NCBI RefSeq assembly: GCF_900101495.1
Contig: NZ_FMUS01000020.1
Coordinates: forward strand, 1-64,000
Length of the DNA stretch: 64,000 bases
Reading direction: 5' to 3'
From: Alkaliphilus peptidifermentans DSM 18978
GTDB lineage: Bacteria; Bacillota; Clostridia; Peptostreptococcales; Natronincolaceae
This document shows, in pieces, positions 46,226-55,344 of this stretch. The notes under the pieces were generated by a model. That model saw only the letters and a list, made by a program, of their open reading frames with translations. It had not been told where the DNA came from and searched no databases. Numbering within the stretch: the first letter of the stretch is position 1; each line of letters starts with the position of its first letter. Made by a program: the position numbers and the translations under genes.

Positions 46226-46873
46226 CTAATAGAGGATGTTATTCTGGTTGGCATAAACTGCTGCCTTGGTTCTATCCTCCAACTCTAGCTTTGAAAGTAT
46301 GTTACTAACATGAGTTTTCACTGTTTTAATTCCAATATATAATTCTTCACCAATCTCTTTATTGTTTTTACCTTCTCCAATAAGCTTTAAAACCTCAAGC
46401 TCTCTTTGAGTTAGTAGGGAATGCTTAGGAGATTTTTTTTGCACTCTATTTAACATCAAAGTGGTTACTTCACTCTCAAAAACAGGCTTATTATTAACTG
46501 CCTTCCTAATTGCTTCAACTACTTCACTGGCAGAGGAGGTCTTTAAAAGATAACTAAAGGCCCCTGCTTCTAGAGCTGAAAAAACCTTATCATCATCTAT
46601 AAAACTTGTTAAAGCAATGATTTTTATAGTTTTATTTAATGTGCTATATTCCTCTATAATTCTTTTAGTTGCTTGAATCCCATCTATGTCTTCCATTACT
46701 AAGTCCATCAATATTACATCTGGGAATAGCTCAACTGCCTTTGCTATGGCCTGTCTACCACCATTGGCCTCTCCAATAATTTCTATATCTGCTTCTGTTG
46801 AAAGATATGCATTAAGGCCCATACGTACCATTTCATGATCATCTACAATTAGCACCTTTATCTTATAATACAT
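46226..46873 (-). CDS. liaR: LiaR-like response regulator
   Basis: 215 residues, starting at the ATG whose codon is 46873-46871 (GGAGGCG six bases ahead); a TTG at 46888 precedes the site. The receiver has acidic residues in VLIVDDHEMVR, phospho-acceptor DVILMDLVMEDIDG and a Lys in the later KTSSASEVV segment. The C-terminal LuxR/NarL helix-turn-helix is LTQRELEVLKLIGEGKNNKE. Third gene of a liaF-liaS-liaR set, 21 bases after liaS. It probably activates a cell-envelope stress regulon. Confidence 0.88.
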   Translation of the reverse strand: MYYKIKVLIVDDHEMVRMGLNAYLSTEADIEIIGEANGGRQAIAKAVELFPDVILMDLVMEDIDGIQATKRIIEEYSTLNKTIKIIALTSFIDDDKVFSALEAGAFSYLLKTSSASEVVEAIRKAVNNKPVFESEVTTLMLNRVQKKSPKHSLLTQRELEVLKLIGEGKNNKEIGEELYIGIKTVKTHVSNILSKLELEDRTKAAVYANQNNILY

Positions 46874-46894
46874 ATAAATCGCCTCCAATCTTTT

Positions 46895-47992
46895 CTACTC
46901 ACCACTGCTATTCTGTGAAACCTCTACAGGTACTCTAATTTCTATTCTTGTTCCCTTATTGGGATAAGAGAGGATATCAAATCTTCCACCTATTTCAGAT
47001 ACCCTTTCCTGCATAGTCAATATACCATAAGAGCTCTTCTTATCTGTAGAAATGTCAAAACCAGCACCGTTGTCTTCTATATAAACAAGCAAAACATTTT
47101 TTCTAATGCAGAGTTTTACTGTAACCAATGAGGCCTTTGAATGTCTAAGTACATTAGACATAGCTTCTTGAAAAACCCTAAAAAGGTGGTCCTCTATTCC
47201 TTGAGAAATACTTATTAAATCTTCTATTTCCCATTTTATCGAAATATTTGTATTTTTTTCATCCAGTTCCCTTAGTAGTGAAATTAGACCTTCCTTTAAA
47301 GGCATACCATTTAATCGTACTGGCCTTAGATGCATTATTAAAGCCCTTAACTCCTGTTGTGCCAAATGGGTCATTTTCTCAAGATTTTCAAAGAGTTTTT
47401 TTGCTTCTGTAGGGTTGCTTTCTATAATATTTTTAGCTGCACTTAAAGTAATTGATATTGCAAACAGCTGTTGACTTATAGCATCATGTAGCTCCCGGGC
47501 AATCTTCTTCCTTTCACCCAGAGAAGCAGCGGCTTCTGCATTTTCTAATATTTTTTTATTTTCATTTACTAGCCTTTGTAAAGATTCAACCTGCTTCTGT
47601 ATTTGTATTGCCATAGAATTGAACTTATTATTAATTTGATCGAATTCCCAAAATTCCTCAGCTTCTAATCTAATATCAATTCTTCCCCTAATTAAAGCTT
47701 CGTGGGCATCTTGCAACTCTGATAATGATTTTTTGATTTTTGCAGAGAAGGGAAATCCAATAATAATCATAGTAACTAAAGAAGAAATTAGTGCTGCAAT
47801 AACAAATAAATATATATTTGAATTAGTAAGCAAAGTATCCTGGAGCTTATTGCTCCCACTATTTAAAGTAATCATCCCATAAAAAATCAGGTAAGTGGTT
47901 AGTATACTCATTAATGAAGCACTTAGTAGCTTTTCAAGGAGTGCCCACCTGATACTTTTTTGTGAACCAAAAGAAAACCATTTATTGCTCAT
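46895..47992 (-). CDS. liaS: LiaS-like sensor histidine kinase
   Basis: 365 residues with two N-terminal membrane spans (about 28-48 and 58-80) separated by a short outside loop, then a HAMP linker. The phosphorylation helix of the HisKA_3 type is ERKKIARELHDAISQQLFA, with His near residue 170. An HATPase domain follows (VYIEDNGAGFDIS and GIRVPVEV-type ending). Intramembrane-sensing kinases of this type respond to cell-wall antibiotics. It starts 3 bases after liaF. Confidence 0.88.
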   Translation of the reverse strand: MSNKWFSFGSQKSIRWALLEKLLSASLMSILTTYLIFYGMITLNSGSNKLQDTLLTNSNIYLFVIAALISSLVTMIIIGFPFSAKIKKSLSELQDAHEALIRGRIDIRLEAEEFWEFDQINNKFNSMAIQIQKQVESLQRLVNENKKILENAEAAASLGERKKIARELHDAISQQLFAISITLSAAKNIIESNPTEAKKLFENLEKMTHLAQQELRALIMHLRPVRLNGMPLKEGLISLLRELDEKNTNISIKWEIEDLISISQGIEDHLFRVFQEAMSNVLRHSKASLVTVKLCIRKNVLLVYIEDNGAGFDISTDKKSSYGILTMQERVSEIGGRFDILSYPNKGTRIEIRVPVEVSQNSSGE

Positions 47993-47995
47993 ATT

Positions 47996-48757
47996 TTAAT
48001 CCACCCTCTTAAGCTGAATTTCACCTATCTTTAGAGTTAATCGCAAGCTTACTTTTTTATAGGCTGCATCATAATTAGGTGTCCTATAGGTTATAGTGCC
48101 TGGGGTACCTGTATGGTCAATATCAAATAGTTCTATATTTCCTAAGCGTAGGTCTGCAATAACATCAATAGCCAAATCTGTAGGGACTAGTACAGTTATG
48201 CTGCCAATGTGACCGGCTATATTTAGATTGGTCTCACCTTCCTTTATTAGAGCTTTAGTCAAATTGATGGTTGCCTCACCTAAGCCTACATGAACAGATG
48301 TATCCTCTAAACCCCAAGGCTCATTACCTAATTCAAAGGATCCGATATTAATATATCTATTCTTTATATCTTTAAAATGAATATGAACATCAGATTTAGA
48401 GCCTCCCATATAAGTGATTCGTGGAGAGGTAAAGAAGGACAAGCCTATAAATATAAAGGCTAAAGGCCAAATGACCTGCCAAACATTAATACTCCCACCA
48501 AACCAATCTAAATGATTACCTATCAGGACAAACCCTATAAGTATTAAAAAAACTGGAAAAAAGAGCCCTTGAAGCCTCATTTTATTGCCATTAAATCGTA
48601 TGCTTTTATATATATCATTAAAGCCCCATAGTACAAGAATAATAGGCCAGTAGGCTTTGAGAATATCCCCAGGATGAAAGAGTAAAAATCCCATATTCCC
48701 TAGTAAGTACAAAGCTCCACCTAATATAAGTAAAAGACCAATTGTTGTTCTTTTCAT
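47996..48757 (-). CDS. liaF: LiaF-like cell envelope stress protein
   Basis: 253 residues from the ATG at codon 48757-48755, with GGAGGTTG about 11 bases ahead; an upstream ATG at 48775 has no site. Residues about 1-130 carry four hydrophobic spans (GLLLILGGALYLLGNMGFL, then WPIILVLWGFNDIY, FFPVFLILIGFVLIG and IWPLAFIFIGLSFF). The C-terminal part is a beta-rich DUF2154-type domain. LiaF represses the LiaRS system in Bacillus; all three genes lie in one minus-strand operon here. Confidence 0.85.
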   Translation of the reverse strand: MKRTTIGLLLILGGALYLLGNMGFLLFHPGDILKAYWPIILVLWGFNDIYKSIRFNGNKMRLQGLFFPVFLILIGFVLIGNHLDWFGGSINVWQVIWPLAFIFIGLSFFTSPRITYMGGSKSDVHIHFKDIKNRYINIGSFELGNEPWGLEDTSVHVGLGEATINLTKALIKEGETNLNIAGHIGSITVLVPTDLAIDVIADLRLGNIELFDIDHTGTPGTITYRTPNYDAAYKKVSLRLTLKIGEIQLKRVD

Positions 48758-48955
48758 AACAATTTCAACCTCCATAGAATAAATACATAAATTTTTTATA
48801 TAATTTTACTTGTTTATACAAATTATATCTAATATTAGAGGATAAGAAAACATTCTATGGGTGGTTTTTTATCTAGGTCTAGAGACTGAGGCGGAAGTAA
48901 TAATCAAACATATGGTTAAAATATAATAAAATGTTAATAACTAAGGAGGATGAAG

Positions 48956-50143
48956 ATGAGTAAGAAGCTAAATGATAATATTACTTGGGTAGGTAATACT
49001 GATTGGGAACTAAGAACCTTCCATGGAGTAGAATACACTACTCACCGTGGAACCACATATAACTCATACCTTGTGATGGATGAAAAAGTTGCATTAATTG
49101 ATACAGTATGGCAGCCCTTTAGCAAGGAGTTTATTGCTAATTTAAAGAAAACTATAAGCCTCGATAAAATTGATTATATTATAATGAATCATGGCGAACC
49201 AGATCATAGTGGAGCTTTGCCAGAGCTAATGAAGGAAATTCCAAATACACCTATCTATTGTACTGAAAACTGCATAAAATCCTTAAAGGGACATTATCAT
49301 AAGGATTGGAATTTTGTTGCTGTAAAAACAGGAGACAATCTCAATTTAGGAAGAAGAATTTTAACATTTATTGAAGCTAAAATGCTCCATTGGCCTGATA
49401 GCATGTTTTGTTATTTATCTGAAGATAATATTCTATTTAGTAATGATGCATTTGGTCAGCATTTTGCTTCATCAGAGCTATTCAATGATTTAGTAGATCA
49501 AACAGAGCTATATCAGGAGGCAATTAAGTATTATGCCAATATACTTACACCCTTTAATAAGCTTGTAAGACAAAAAATAGATGAGATTTTAGCGTTGAAT
49601 CTTCCTGTAGATATGATTTGTCCAAGTCATGGAATTATATGGAGAGAAGATCCTATACAAATAGTGAAGAAGTATCTAGAATGGTCAGATGAGTACATAG
49701 AAAATCAGATTACCATAGTATATGACACAATGTGGAATGGAACAAAAACCATGGCAGAAGCCATAGCTAAGGGAATTAAAGAAGCAGATAAAGCAGTAAT
49801 TGTTAAACTGTACAACTCGGGAAAAGCTGATAAAAATGATATCATTACTGAGGTATTTAAGTCTAAGGCTGTAATAGTGGGCTCCTCTACTATAAATAAT
49901 GGAATTCTATACTCAATAGCAGGTATATTAGAATTTTTAAAAGGGCTTAAGTTCAAGAATAAAAAAGCTACAGCCTTTGGTAGTTATGGTTGGAGTGGAG
50001 AATCTATAAATCAAATTAAGAATAGTCTCGAAAAATCTGGTTTTGATATTATAAATGATGGTATAAAAGTTTTATGGATGCCAAATGAGGAAAATATGCA
50101 ACACTGTATAGAATTTGGCCACGAGATTATAAAGAAAATATAA
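48956..50143 (+). CDS. Flavodiiron protein (FprA-type)
   Basis: 395 residues from the ATG at 48956 (AAGGAGG at 48943-48949). The metallo-beta-lactamase domain has the diiron motif NHGEPDHSGAL, followed by later ligands in KMLHWPDSMF and ICPSHGIIW. The C-terminal flavodoxin domain (from about 255) binds FMN (VYDTMWNGTKTMAEAIAKG). Reduces oxygen or nitric oxide in anaerobes. Single gene, divergent from the lia operon. Confidence 0.92.
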   Translation: MSKKLNDNITWVGNTDWELRTFHGVEYTTHRGTTYNSYLVMDEKVALIDTVWQPFSKEFIANLKKTISLDKIDYIIMNHGEPDHSGALPELMKEIPNTPIYCTENCIKSLKGHYHKDWNFVAVKTGDNLNLGRRILTFIEAKMLHWPDSMFCYLSEDNILFSNDAFGQHFASSELFNDLVDQTELYQEAIKYYANILTPFNKLVRQKIDEILALNLPVDMICPSHGIIWREDPIQIVKKYLEWSDEYIENQITIVYDTMWNGTKTMAEAIAKGIKEADKAVIVKLYNSGKADKNDIITEVFKSKAVIVGSSTINNGILYSIAGILEFLKGLKFKNKKATAFGSYGWSGESINQIKNSLEKSGFDIINDGIKVLWMPNEENMQHCIEFGHEIIKKI

Positions 50144-50151
50144 ATTTTATA

Positions 50152-50182
50152 GATAGGAGGCACATGAAATGTGGCTCCTATC
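50152..50182. repeat. Inverted repeat after the flavodiiron gene
   Basis: GATAGGAG-GCACAT at 50152-50165 can pair with ATGTGG-CTCCTATC at 50169-50182, with a three-base loop. There is no T run, so it may be a weak terminator or a transcript-end stabiliser. Confidence 0.5.
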
Positions 50183-50374
50183 ATAATGCTTAAGGGTATA
50201 AAGGTAACTGGTATATCATAAATATTAATAAAGAAGAGATAGCTATTCTGAATTGTTTAAATTTTAAAAAAATTAAAAAAATTCAAAAAGATTTAAAAAA
50301 ATACTCTTGATTTTATGTATAATAAACATAAGAACAGCAAAAAAAGAATAAAAAATTTGAAAGGAGGAGAAAAA

Positions 50375-51601
50375 ATGAAAATGAAACTGACAACAAAGAT
50401 TTTTATTGGTCTAATGGTAGGTATTGTGGCAGGTCTTATTTTAGGAGGGTCCCCAGAAATTGCAACTAAGTTTATTGGACCATTTGGTACACTTTTCTTA
50501 AATTTAATTATGATGATCATTGTGCCCCTTGTATTTTCATCATTAATTGTTGGAGCTGCCAGTATTGGTGATATTAAAAAGTTAGGTAGAGTTGGTGGAA
50601 AAACTGTAGGCTTTTATCTAGCTACAACTGCAGTTGCTGTTACTATTGGTCTTATTTTAGGTAATTTAATTCAACCAGGAAGCGGTATGGTAATGCTGGA
50701 GGAGGTAACAATAGAAGCCAGAAATGCACCTCCGTTGGTGGAAACACTGTTGGCGATAGTGCCCAGAAACCCTCTTCAAGGATTAGTAAATGGCAACATG
50801 CTTCAAATTATTACCTTTGCTCTTTTCTTAGGAGTTGCTATAACAACCGCTGGTGAAAAGGGTAAGCCTGTGTTAAACTTTTTCGATAGTTTAGCAGAGA
50901 TTATGTATAAAATTACAGCTTTTATAATGAATTTAGCACCTTATGGTGTATTTGCATTAATTACACCTGTGGTGGCCCATAATGGCCCTGCTGTACTGTG
51001 GCCACTAGCAAAGGTAATAGCTGCGGTTTATATTGGAGCAATTCTACATAGCATAATTGTTTATTCGTCTATTGTTAAGGTTTTTGCCAAGATGAATCCT
51101 TTGAGGTTTTTCAAGGGGGTTTCCCCAGCAGCTGCAGTTGCCTTTAGTACCTGTAGTAGTGCAGGGACTCTACCTGTTACTATTAAATCCTGTAGAGATA
51201 ACCTTGGTGTATCAAATTCAGTTTCCAGCTTTGTTCTTCCACTGGGTGCAACAATTAATATGGATGGAACTGCCCTCTATCAAGGGGTATGTGCCTTGTT
51301 CGTAGCGCAAATCTATGGCTTGGATTTATCAATTGCACAACAAGTATCAATAATCTTAACAGCTACTCTGGCTTCTATAGGTACAGCTGGAGTTCCAGGT
51401 GCTGGATTCATAATGTTAACAATGGTTTTAACATCTGTAGGATTACCTCTTGAGGGCTCTGCTTTAATTGCTGGAATTGACAGAATTCTTGATATGGCTA
51501 GAACAACTGTTAATGTAGTTGGAGACTCAGCTGTAGCTGTAGCTATTGCAGCAACAGAAAATGAATTGAATGTTGAAGAAGGAAGCAAAGTGGAAGTTTA
51601 G
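50375..51601 (+). CDS. Dicarboxylate/amino acid:cation symporter (DAACS family)
   Basis: 408 residues from the ATG at 50375 (AAAGGAGGAG just upstream); the frame is open further back without a site. It has about eight membrane helices and the family motifs: SSAGTLPVTIKSCRDN (serine-rich re-entrant loop), LPLGATINMDGTALYQGVCA, GVPGAGFIMLTMVL and DRILDMARTTVNVVGDS. Likely imports glutamate, aspartate or C4-dicarboxylate. The following Asp/Glu racemase gene suggests an acidic amino acid. Terminator at 51625-51648 separates the two. Confidence 0.9.
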   Translation: MKMKLTTKIFIGLMVGIVAGLILGGSPEIATKFIGPFGTLFLNLIMMIIVPLVFSSLIVGAASIGDIKKLGRVGGKTVGFYLATTAVAVTIGLILGNLIQPGSGMVMLEEVTIEARNAPPLVETLLAIVPRNPLQGLVNGNMLQIITFALFLGVAITTAGEKGKPVLNFFDSLAEIMYKITAFIMNLAPYGVFALITPVVAHNGPAVLWPLAKVIAAVYIGAILHSIIVYSSIVKVFAKMNPLRFFKGVSPAAAVAFSTCSSAGTLPVTIKSCRDNLGVSNSVSSFVLPLGATINMDGTALYQGVCALFVAQIYGLDLSIAQQVSIILTATLASIGTAGVPGAGFIMLTMVLTSVGLPLEGSALIAGIDRILDMARTTVNVVGDSAVAVAIAATENELNVEEGSKVEV

Positions 51602-51624
51602 AATCATCTGGTTTGTATAAAAAT

Positions 51625-51650
51625 AAAAGCCCGAGAAGTCGGGCTTTTAT
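51625..51650 (+). terminator. Terminator after symporter gene
   Basis: A perfect 10-bp stem, AAAAGCCCGA (51625-51634) with TCGGGCTTTT (51639-51648), loop GAAG. Confidence 0.88.
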
Positions 51651-51670
51651 TAAATCAAGGGGTGATACCT

Positions 51671-52381
51671 GTGAAAAAGAAAATTGGAATACTCGGTGGT
51701 ATGGGCCCCGAGGCAACTGCTAATCTGTTTAATAAAATTATTAATTTAACAGAGGCAAATAATGATCAGGAGCATATACCTATTATTATAGATAACAATG
51801 TTTTAATACCAGATAGGACAGCATATCTTTTGGAGAAGTCTACAAATCCACTAAAATATTTGATTAAATCTGCCATAAAATTAGAATTAATGGGGGCAGA
51901 TTTAGTTCTTATGCCCTGTAATACAGCACATTATTTCTATGAAGACATAATAAAATATTTAGATATACCCATGTTAAATATGGTTGATATTGCAACGACA
52001 CATGTTTACAATAATTATAAAAATGTTAAACGCATTGGACTCCTGGCAACAATGGGAACATACACTTCTCGGGTTTATGAGGATAGCTTAAAGAGATTTG
52101 ATATTGAAGTAGTACCTGTTCTAGAGGAAGATCAAAAAAAATTACTAGATATCATATATAGTATTAAAAAAGGAAATAAGGATAATCATAAGGAAGCTGT
52201 GTATAGTATTTTAAGATACCTAAGTAAAAATGAAGTATCAGTTATTATATTAGGCTGTACTGAATTACCTATTTTATTTGATATATTAAAAAATGATAAG
52301 GATATAATAAGACTGAAGCAAGTGTATATAGATACAACATATTTACTAGCAAAAAAAGCAGTAGAGCTTGCCAGCTTGTAA
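51671..52381 (+). CDS. Aspartate/glutamate racemase family protein
   Basis: 236 residues from a GTG at 51671 (AAGGGGTG at 51657-51664; a GTG at 51662 lies too close to it). The two catalytic cysteines are visible: VLMPCNTAHYF and IILGCTELP. GILGGMGPEATANLF is the conserved start. It would interconvert L- and D-aspartate (or glutamate) using the cysteine pair. Position after the symporter suggests linked use of acidic amino acids. Terminator at 52405-52446. Confidence 0.88.
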   Translation: MKKKIGILGGMGPEATANLFNKIINLTEANNDQEHIPIIIDNNVLIPDRTAYLLEKSTNPLKYLIKSAIKLELMGADLVLMPCNTAHYFYEDIIKYLDIPMLNMVDIATTHVYNNYKNVKRIGLLATMGTYTSRVYEDSLKRFDIEVVPVLEEDQKKLLDIIYSIKKGNKDNHKEAVYSILRYLSKNEVSVIILGCTELPILFDILKNDKDIIRLKQVYIDTTYLLAKKAVELASL

Positions 52382-52404
52382 GCGTATCATAAATAAGCTA
52401 TTTG

Positions 52405-52446
52405 AACCCAGCATAGCCCATTTATAGTGGTGTTGCTGGGTTTTAC
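52405..52446 (+). terminator. Terminator after racemase gene
   Basis: AACCCAGCA (52405-52413) pairs with TGCTGGGTT (52434-52442), with a 20-base loop, followed by TTACT. The T run is short. Confidence 0.7.
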
Positions 52447-52556
52447 TATGTTAAGAAACAAATACTGCTACTTAACAATGTAGATGATGAGTACCCAATA
52501 TATGTAATATATACAATAAAATGCATATATTAATTTTTCTATTTAAATTTACATGA

Positions 52557-52584
52557 TTTACTTTTTCTGCTATATTTATATAAT
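52557..52584 (+). promoter_or_regulatory. Possible promoter of the riboswitch transcript
   Basis: -35-like TTTACT (52557-52562), 16-base spacer, -10 TATAAT (52579-52584). Would start transcription about 40 bases before the riboswitch P1 stem. Confidence 0.45.
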
Positions 52585-52629
52585 AATAACGATTACATAA
52601 TAAAAATTATTAATTAAATAATTTAGTTC

Positions 52630-52750
52630 TGTATAGGCAAACTCTCCGAAAGGTGAGGACGCAAAGCTATGGGTCTACGGATATATCTAAGACTGCCAGG
52701 CTGCCAAGAATCCCAAGAGGGCCTATACACCACATAGGCCTTTTTTTAAT
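52630..52750 (+). promoter_or_regulatory. Cyclic-di-GMP-I (GEMM-I) riboswitch with terminator
   Basis: The aptamer has the conserved features: P1 5' strand TGTATAGGC (52630-52638), GCAAACTCTCCGAAAGGTGAG with a GAAA tetraloop, then GGACGCAAAGCTATGGG, and a second arm ending CTGCCAAG. The P1 3' strand GCCTATACA is at 52721-52729. A terminator uses the same bases: GGCCTAT (52720-52726) with ATAGGCC (52734-52740), then T7. Ligand-stabilised P1 would therefore block the terminator, making an ON switch. It controls the chemoreceptor gene downstream. Confidence 0.88.
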
Positions 52751-52805
52751 AGGAAAGTCCTACTTTCCTATTAAATACGGGGTTGTTAAGGGGGCGTCCC
52801 CCTTA
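52747..52805 (+). promoter_or_regulatory. Two extra hairpins in the chemoreceptor leader
   Basis: An 11-bp hairpin (52747-52757 with 52763-52773) and a G/C-rich hairpin AAGGGGG/CCCCCTT (52788-52794 with 52798-52804) follow the riboswitch terminator and precede the ribosome site. Neither has a T run. They might stabilise the mRNA or tune translation. Confidence 0.5.
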
Positions 52806-52854
52806 TGATCAGCTTTTGTTCTTATCATAAAACCAATTAAAAGGGAGGAAGAAA

Positions 52855-54921
52855 ATGAATAAAAAAGGTAGTAAACAAAATAACATATCAAACATGATAA
52901 CAAGTAATAGGGTAAGAAATAGGTTGATTATTATAATGATAATTATAATTGTGTTGCCCGTAAGTATTCTTGGGTATCTAACCTATAGCAAGGCATATGA
53001 AATATTGGATGAAAAACTAATTTTAACAACTGAACAAACAACAAAAGAAGCAGGTGCTGCTTTACATGAATATTTAAGAGGGATTGAAAAGCAAGTAGCT
53101 GCACTTGCAGAAAATTCATTAGTTATGAAACTAGCTAAGGAGGAAGCTTCAGTAGAATTAGAGGATTCAAATTCAGCTATTAGCTATTACGATTTAGCAA
53201 TGGAAATACTGGCTAACATTAATCATAATAATGAAACTGTATTAAATACATATATTGGAACTGAAAAGAAGGGAATGTATTTATATCCCAGTGGAAATTT
53301 GCCTGATGGCTATGACCCAACCCAAAGACCTTGGTATACTACAGCTCTATCACATCAAAACAGGGTAGTGTGGTCAGACCCATATATAGATACCGACTCA
53401 GGAGAAATAACAATTACTGCTGCCAAAGCCATCATTGATAATGGTAGGGTTGTAGGTGTAATAGGCTTCGATGTAGATATGAAGGAATTAACTAATAAAT
53501 TAGCAAATGTTAAGCTTGGTCAAGAGGGATACTTAATCTTAGGAAATGATAACGGCATGGTAATTGTTCACCCTCAATCAGAGATGGTAGGCACCAGTGA
53601 TATTACCCTTCAAAGCTTTTGGCAGGAAGTAAGCTCTAAAACAAATGGATTTATACGATATCAAATTGATAAGGAAAATAAATTCATGAGTTTCATTACT
53701 ATACCAGGTACAGGCTGGAAGCTTATGGGAGCAATGGAAGAGCACGAGCTGATTTCAAGCACAAGTGAAATAAGAAACTATATCACAGTAGGTATTGCTT
53801 TTGCAATTGCAATTGGTGTAGTTATGGCACTTTTATTAGCCAGAATGATTTCAGTTCCTTTAAATAAGCTAAAAGAATCCTTTAGTAGAGCCGCTAAAGG
53901 AGATTTATCAGTTAGAGCAACTGTAAGCTCAAAGGATGAGTTTGGGCATCTTTCAGATAGCTTTAATAGTATGATGGAGGATATTACTATTCTTATTTCT
54001 GAGGTGAAGGAATCATCAATGATAGTGGCAAGCTCTTCCGATACACTTGCTCAGATTACTGCTCAAACAACAGCCGCCACCAATGAAGTGGCAATTACAA
54101 TTGAAGAAATAGCAAAAAGTTCAGGGGAGCAGGCAAAGGACACAGAGATTGGAGCTTATAAAGTAAATGAGATTGCCAATCGGATTGAAGAAGTTGAAAA
54201 GGCAACAGGCGAAATGAACCAATATGCCGAAGTAACAGGTAAGCTAAGCAGTAAAGGCTTACAAGCAATTGACATGTTGACTTCAAAATCAGTACAGAGT
54301 GCCAATTCAGCTAAAGTAATAAATGAAATTATTTTAAAGGTTAACCAAAGCTCTGACTCAATAGGAACGATTACACAAACTATTAATCAAATTGCAGATC
54401 AAACAAATCTACTGGCTTTAAATGCTGCCATTGAAGCTGCTAGAGCAGGAGAAGCAGGAAAAGGCTTTGCGGTTGTAGCCGATGAAATACGTAAGTTGGC
54501 TGAGCAATCAGGCTCTGCTACTAAGGAAATAAATGGCCTAATTCAGAGTATGCAGGAGCGGTCAAGAGTAGCCGTAGAGGCAATGGAAGAAGCTAATGAA
54601 ATTGTAAAGGAACAAGAATTAGCTGTTTCAGAAACTGAAAACATCTTTAAGGAAATTTCTGATTCTATTTCATTGTTTATGAAAAAGGTGATTGACATCA
54701 AAAATTATTCCACAGAAATGAATAAGAAAAAGGATGAAATTGTTATTGTAATAGAAAATGTTTCTGCAACCTCTGAAGAAACCTCTGCAGCAACACAGCA
54801 GGTTTCTGCAGCAACAGAAGAGCAGTTATCATCTATTGAAGAGGTTGAGTCCTATGCTCAAGAATTAAGCTCACTATCAGCAAAGCTCATAAAATCAGTG
54901 GAGAATTTCAAAATAAATTAA
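52855..54921 (+). CDS. Methyl-accepting chemotaxis protein, dCache type
   Basis: 688 residues. One N-terminal membrane span (about 24-46), an extracellular dCache sensor (about 50-295; [16 protein letters not shown] and the later [13 protein letters not shown]-type region), a second span (about 305-328), a HAMP domain (about 330-385) and the cytoplasmic signalling hairpin with the tip [34 protein letters not shown] precedes the ATG. It lies directly behind a c-di-GMP riboswitch, so its amount should follow the second messenger. The stimulus is unknown. Confidence 0.93.
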   Translation: MNKKGSKQNNISNMITSNRVRNRLIIIMIIIIVLPVSILGYLTYSKAYEILDEKLILTTEQTTKEAGAALHEYLRGIEKQVAALAENSLVMKLAKEEASVELEDSNSAISYYDLAMEILANINHNNETVLNTYIGTEKKGMYLYPSGNLPDGYDPTQRPWYTTALSHQNRVVWSDPYIDTDSGEITITAAKAIIDNGRVVGVIGFDVDMKELTNKLANVKLGQEGYLILGNDNGMVIVHPQSEMVGTSDITLQSFWQEVSSKTNGFIRYQIDKENKFMSFITIPGTGWKLMGAMEEHELISSTSEIRNYITVGIAFAIAIGVVMALLLARMISVPLNKLKESFSRAAKGDLSVRATVSSKDEFGHLSDSFNSMMEDITILISEVKESSMIVASSSDTLAQITAQTTAATNEVAITIEEIAKSSGEQAKDTEIGAYKVNEIANRIEEVEKATGEMNQYAEVTGKLSSKGLQAIDMLTSKSVQSANSAKVINEIILKVNQSSDSIGTITQTINQIADQTNLLALNAAIEAARAGEAGKGFAVVADEIRKLAEQSGSATKEINGLIQSMQERSRVAVEAMEEANEIVKEQELAVSETENIFKEISDSISLFMKKVIDIKNYSTEMNKKKDEIVIVIENVSATSEETSAATQQVSAATEEQLSSIEEVESYAQELSSLSAKLIKSVENFKIN

Positions 54922-55002
54922 CTCGTTTCGACATAATGTATGTATAAGAAAATCAGAATAGAGAATAATTTTTAATAATCTGTTAATTATTGAAAGATTA
55001 CC

Positions 55003-55032
55003 TTGACACTAATATTGTTGAAGGGTTATAAT
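55003..55032 (+). promoter_or_regulatory. Promoter of ileS
   Basis: -35 TTGACA (55003-55008), 18-base spacer, -10 TATAAT (55027-55032), just upstream of the T-box leader. Confidence 0.75.
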
Positions 55033-55061
55033 TTTATTTAAAATATAGAACAAATACTTAT

Positions 55062-55297
55062 ACAGGCAATGAAGAGGAAAGTAATACTTTGCTGGACTTA
55101 CAGAGACATAATCATTTGCTGAGAGATTATGATGAAGGTTTAGTATGAAAATCACCACAGAGCTGGAATTGTGAACTGAAAGTAATAATTCCCGTAGGCA
55201 TACGTTAAGATGCATTGAGTGGCAGAAATACTTTTCTGTAATCAGGGTGGTACCGCGGTTTATTCGTCCCTAAGTTTATACTTAGGGACTTTTTATT
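55062..55297 (+). promoter_or_regulatory. T-box leader for isoleucine
   Basis: The specifier region reads TATGAAAATCACCACAG, giving an ATC (Ile) codon at 55151-55153. The anti-terminator core AGGGTGGTACCGCGG lies at 55243-55257. The terminator is GTCCCTAAG (55266-55274) with CTTAGGGAC (55281-55289), then a T run. Uncharged tRNA-Ile should turn on ileS. Confidence 0.9.
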
Positions 55298-55344
55298 TTT
55301 GATAAGGAATTACATTGTAAGACAATAGAGAGAGGATGAATAGG

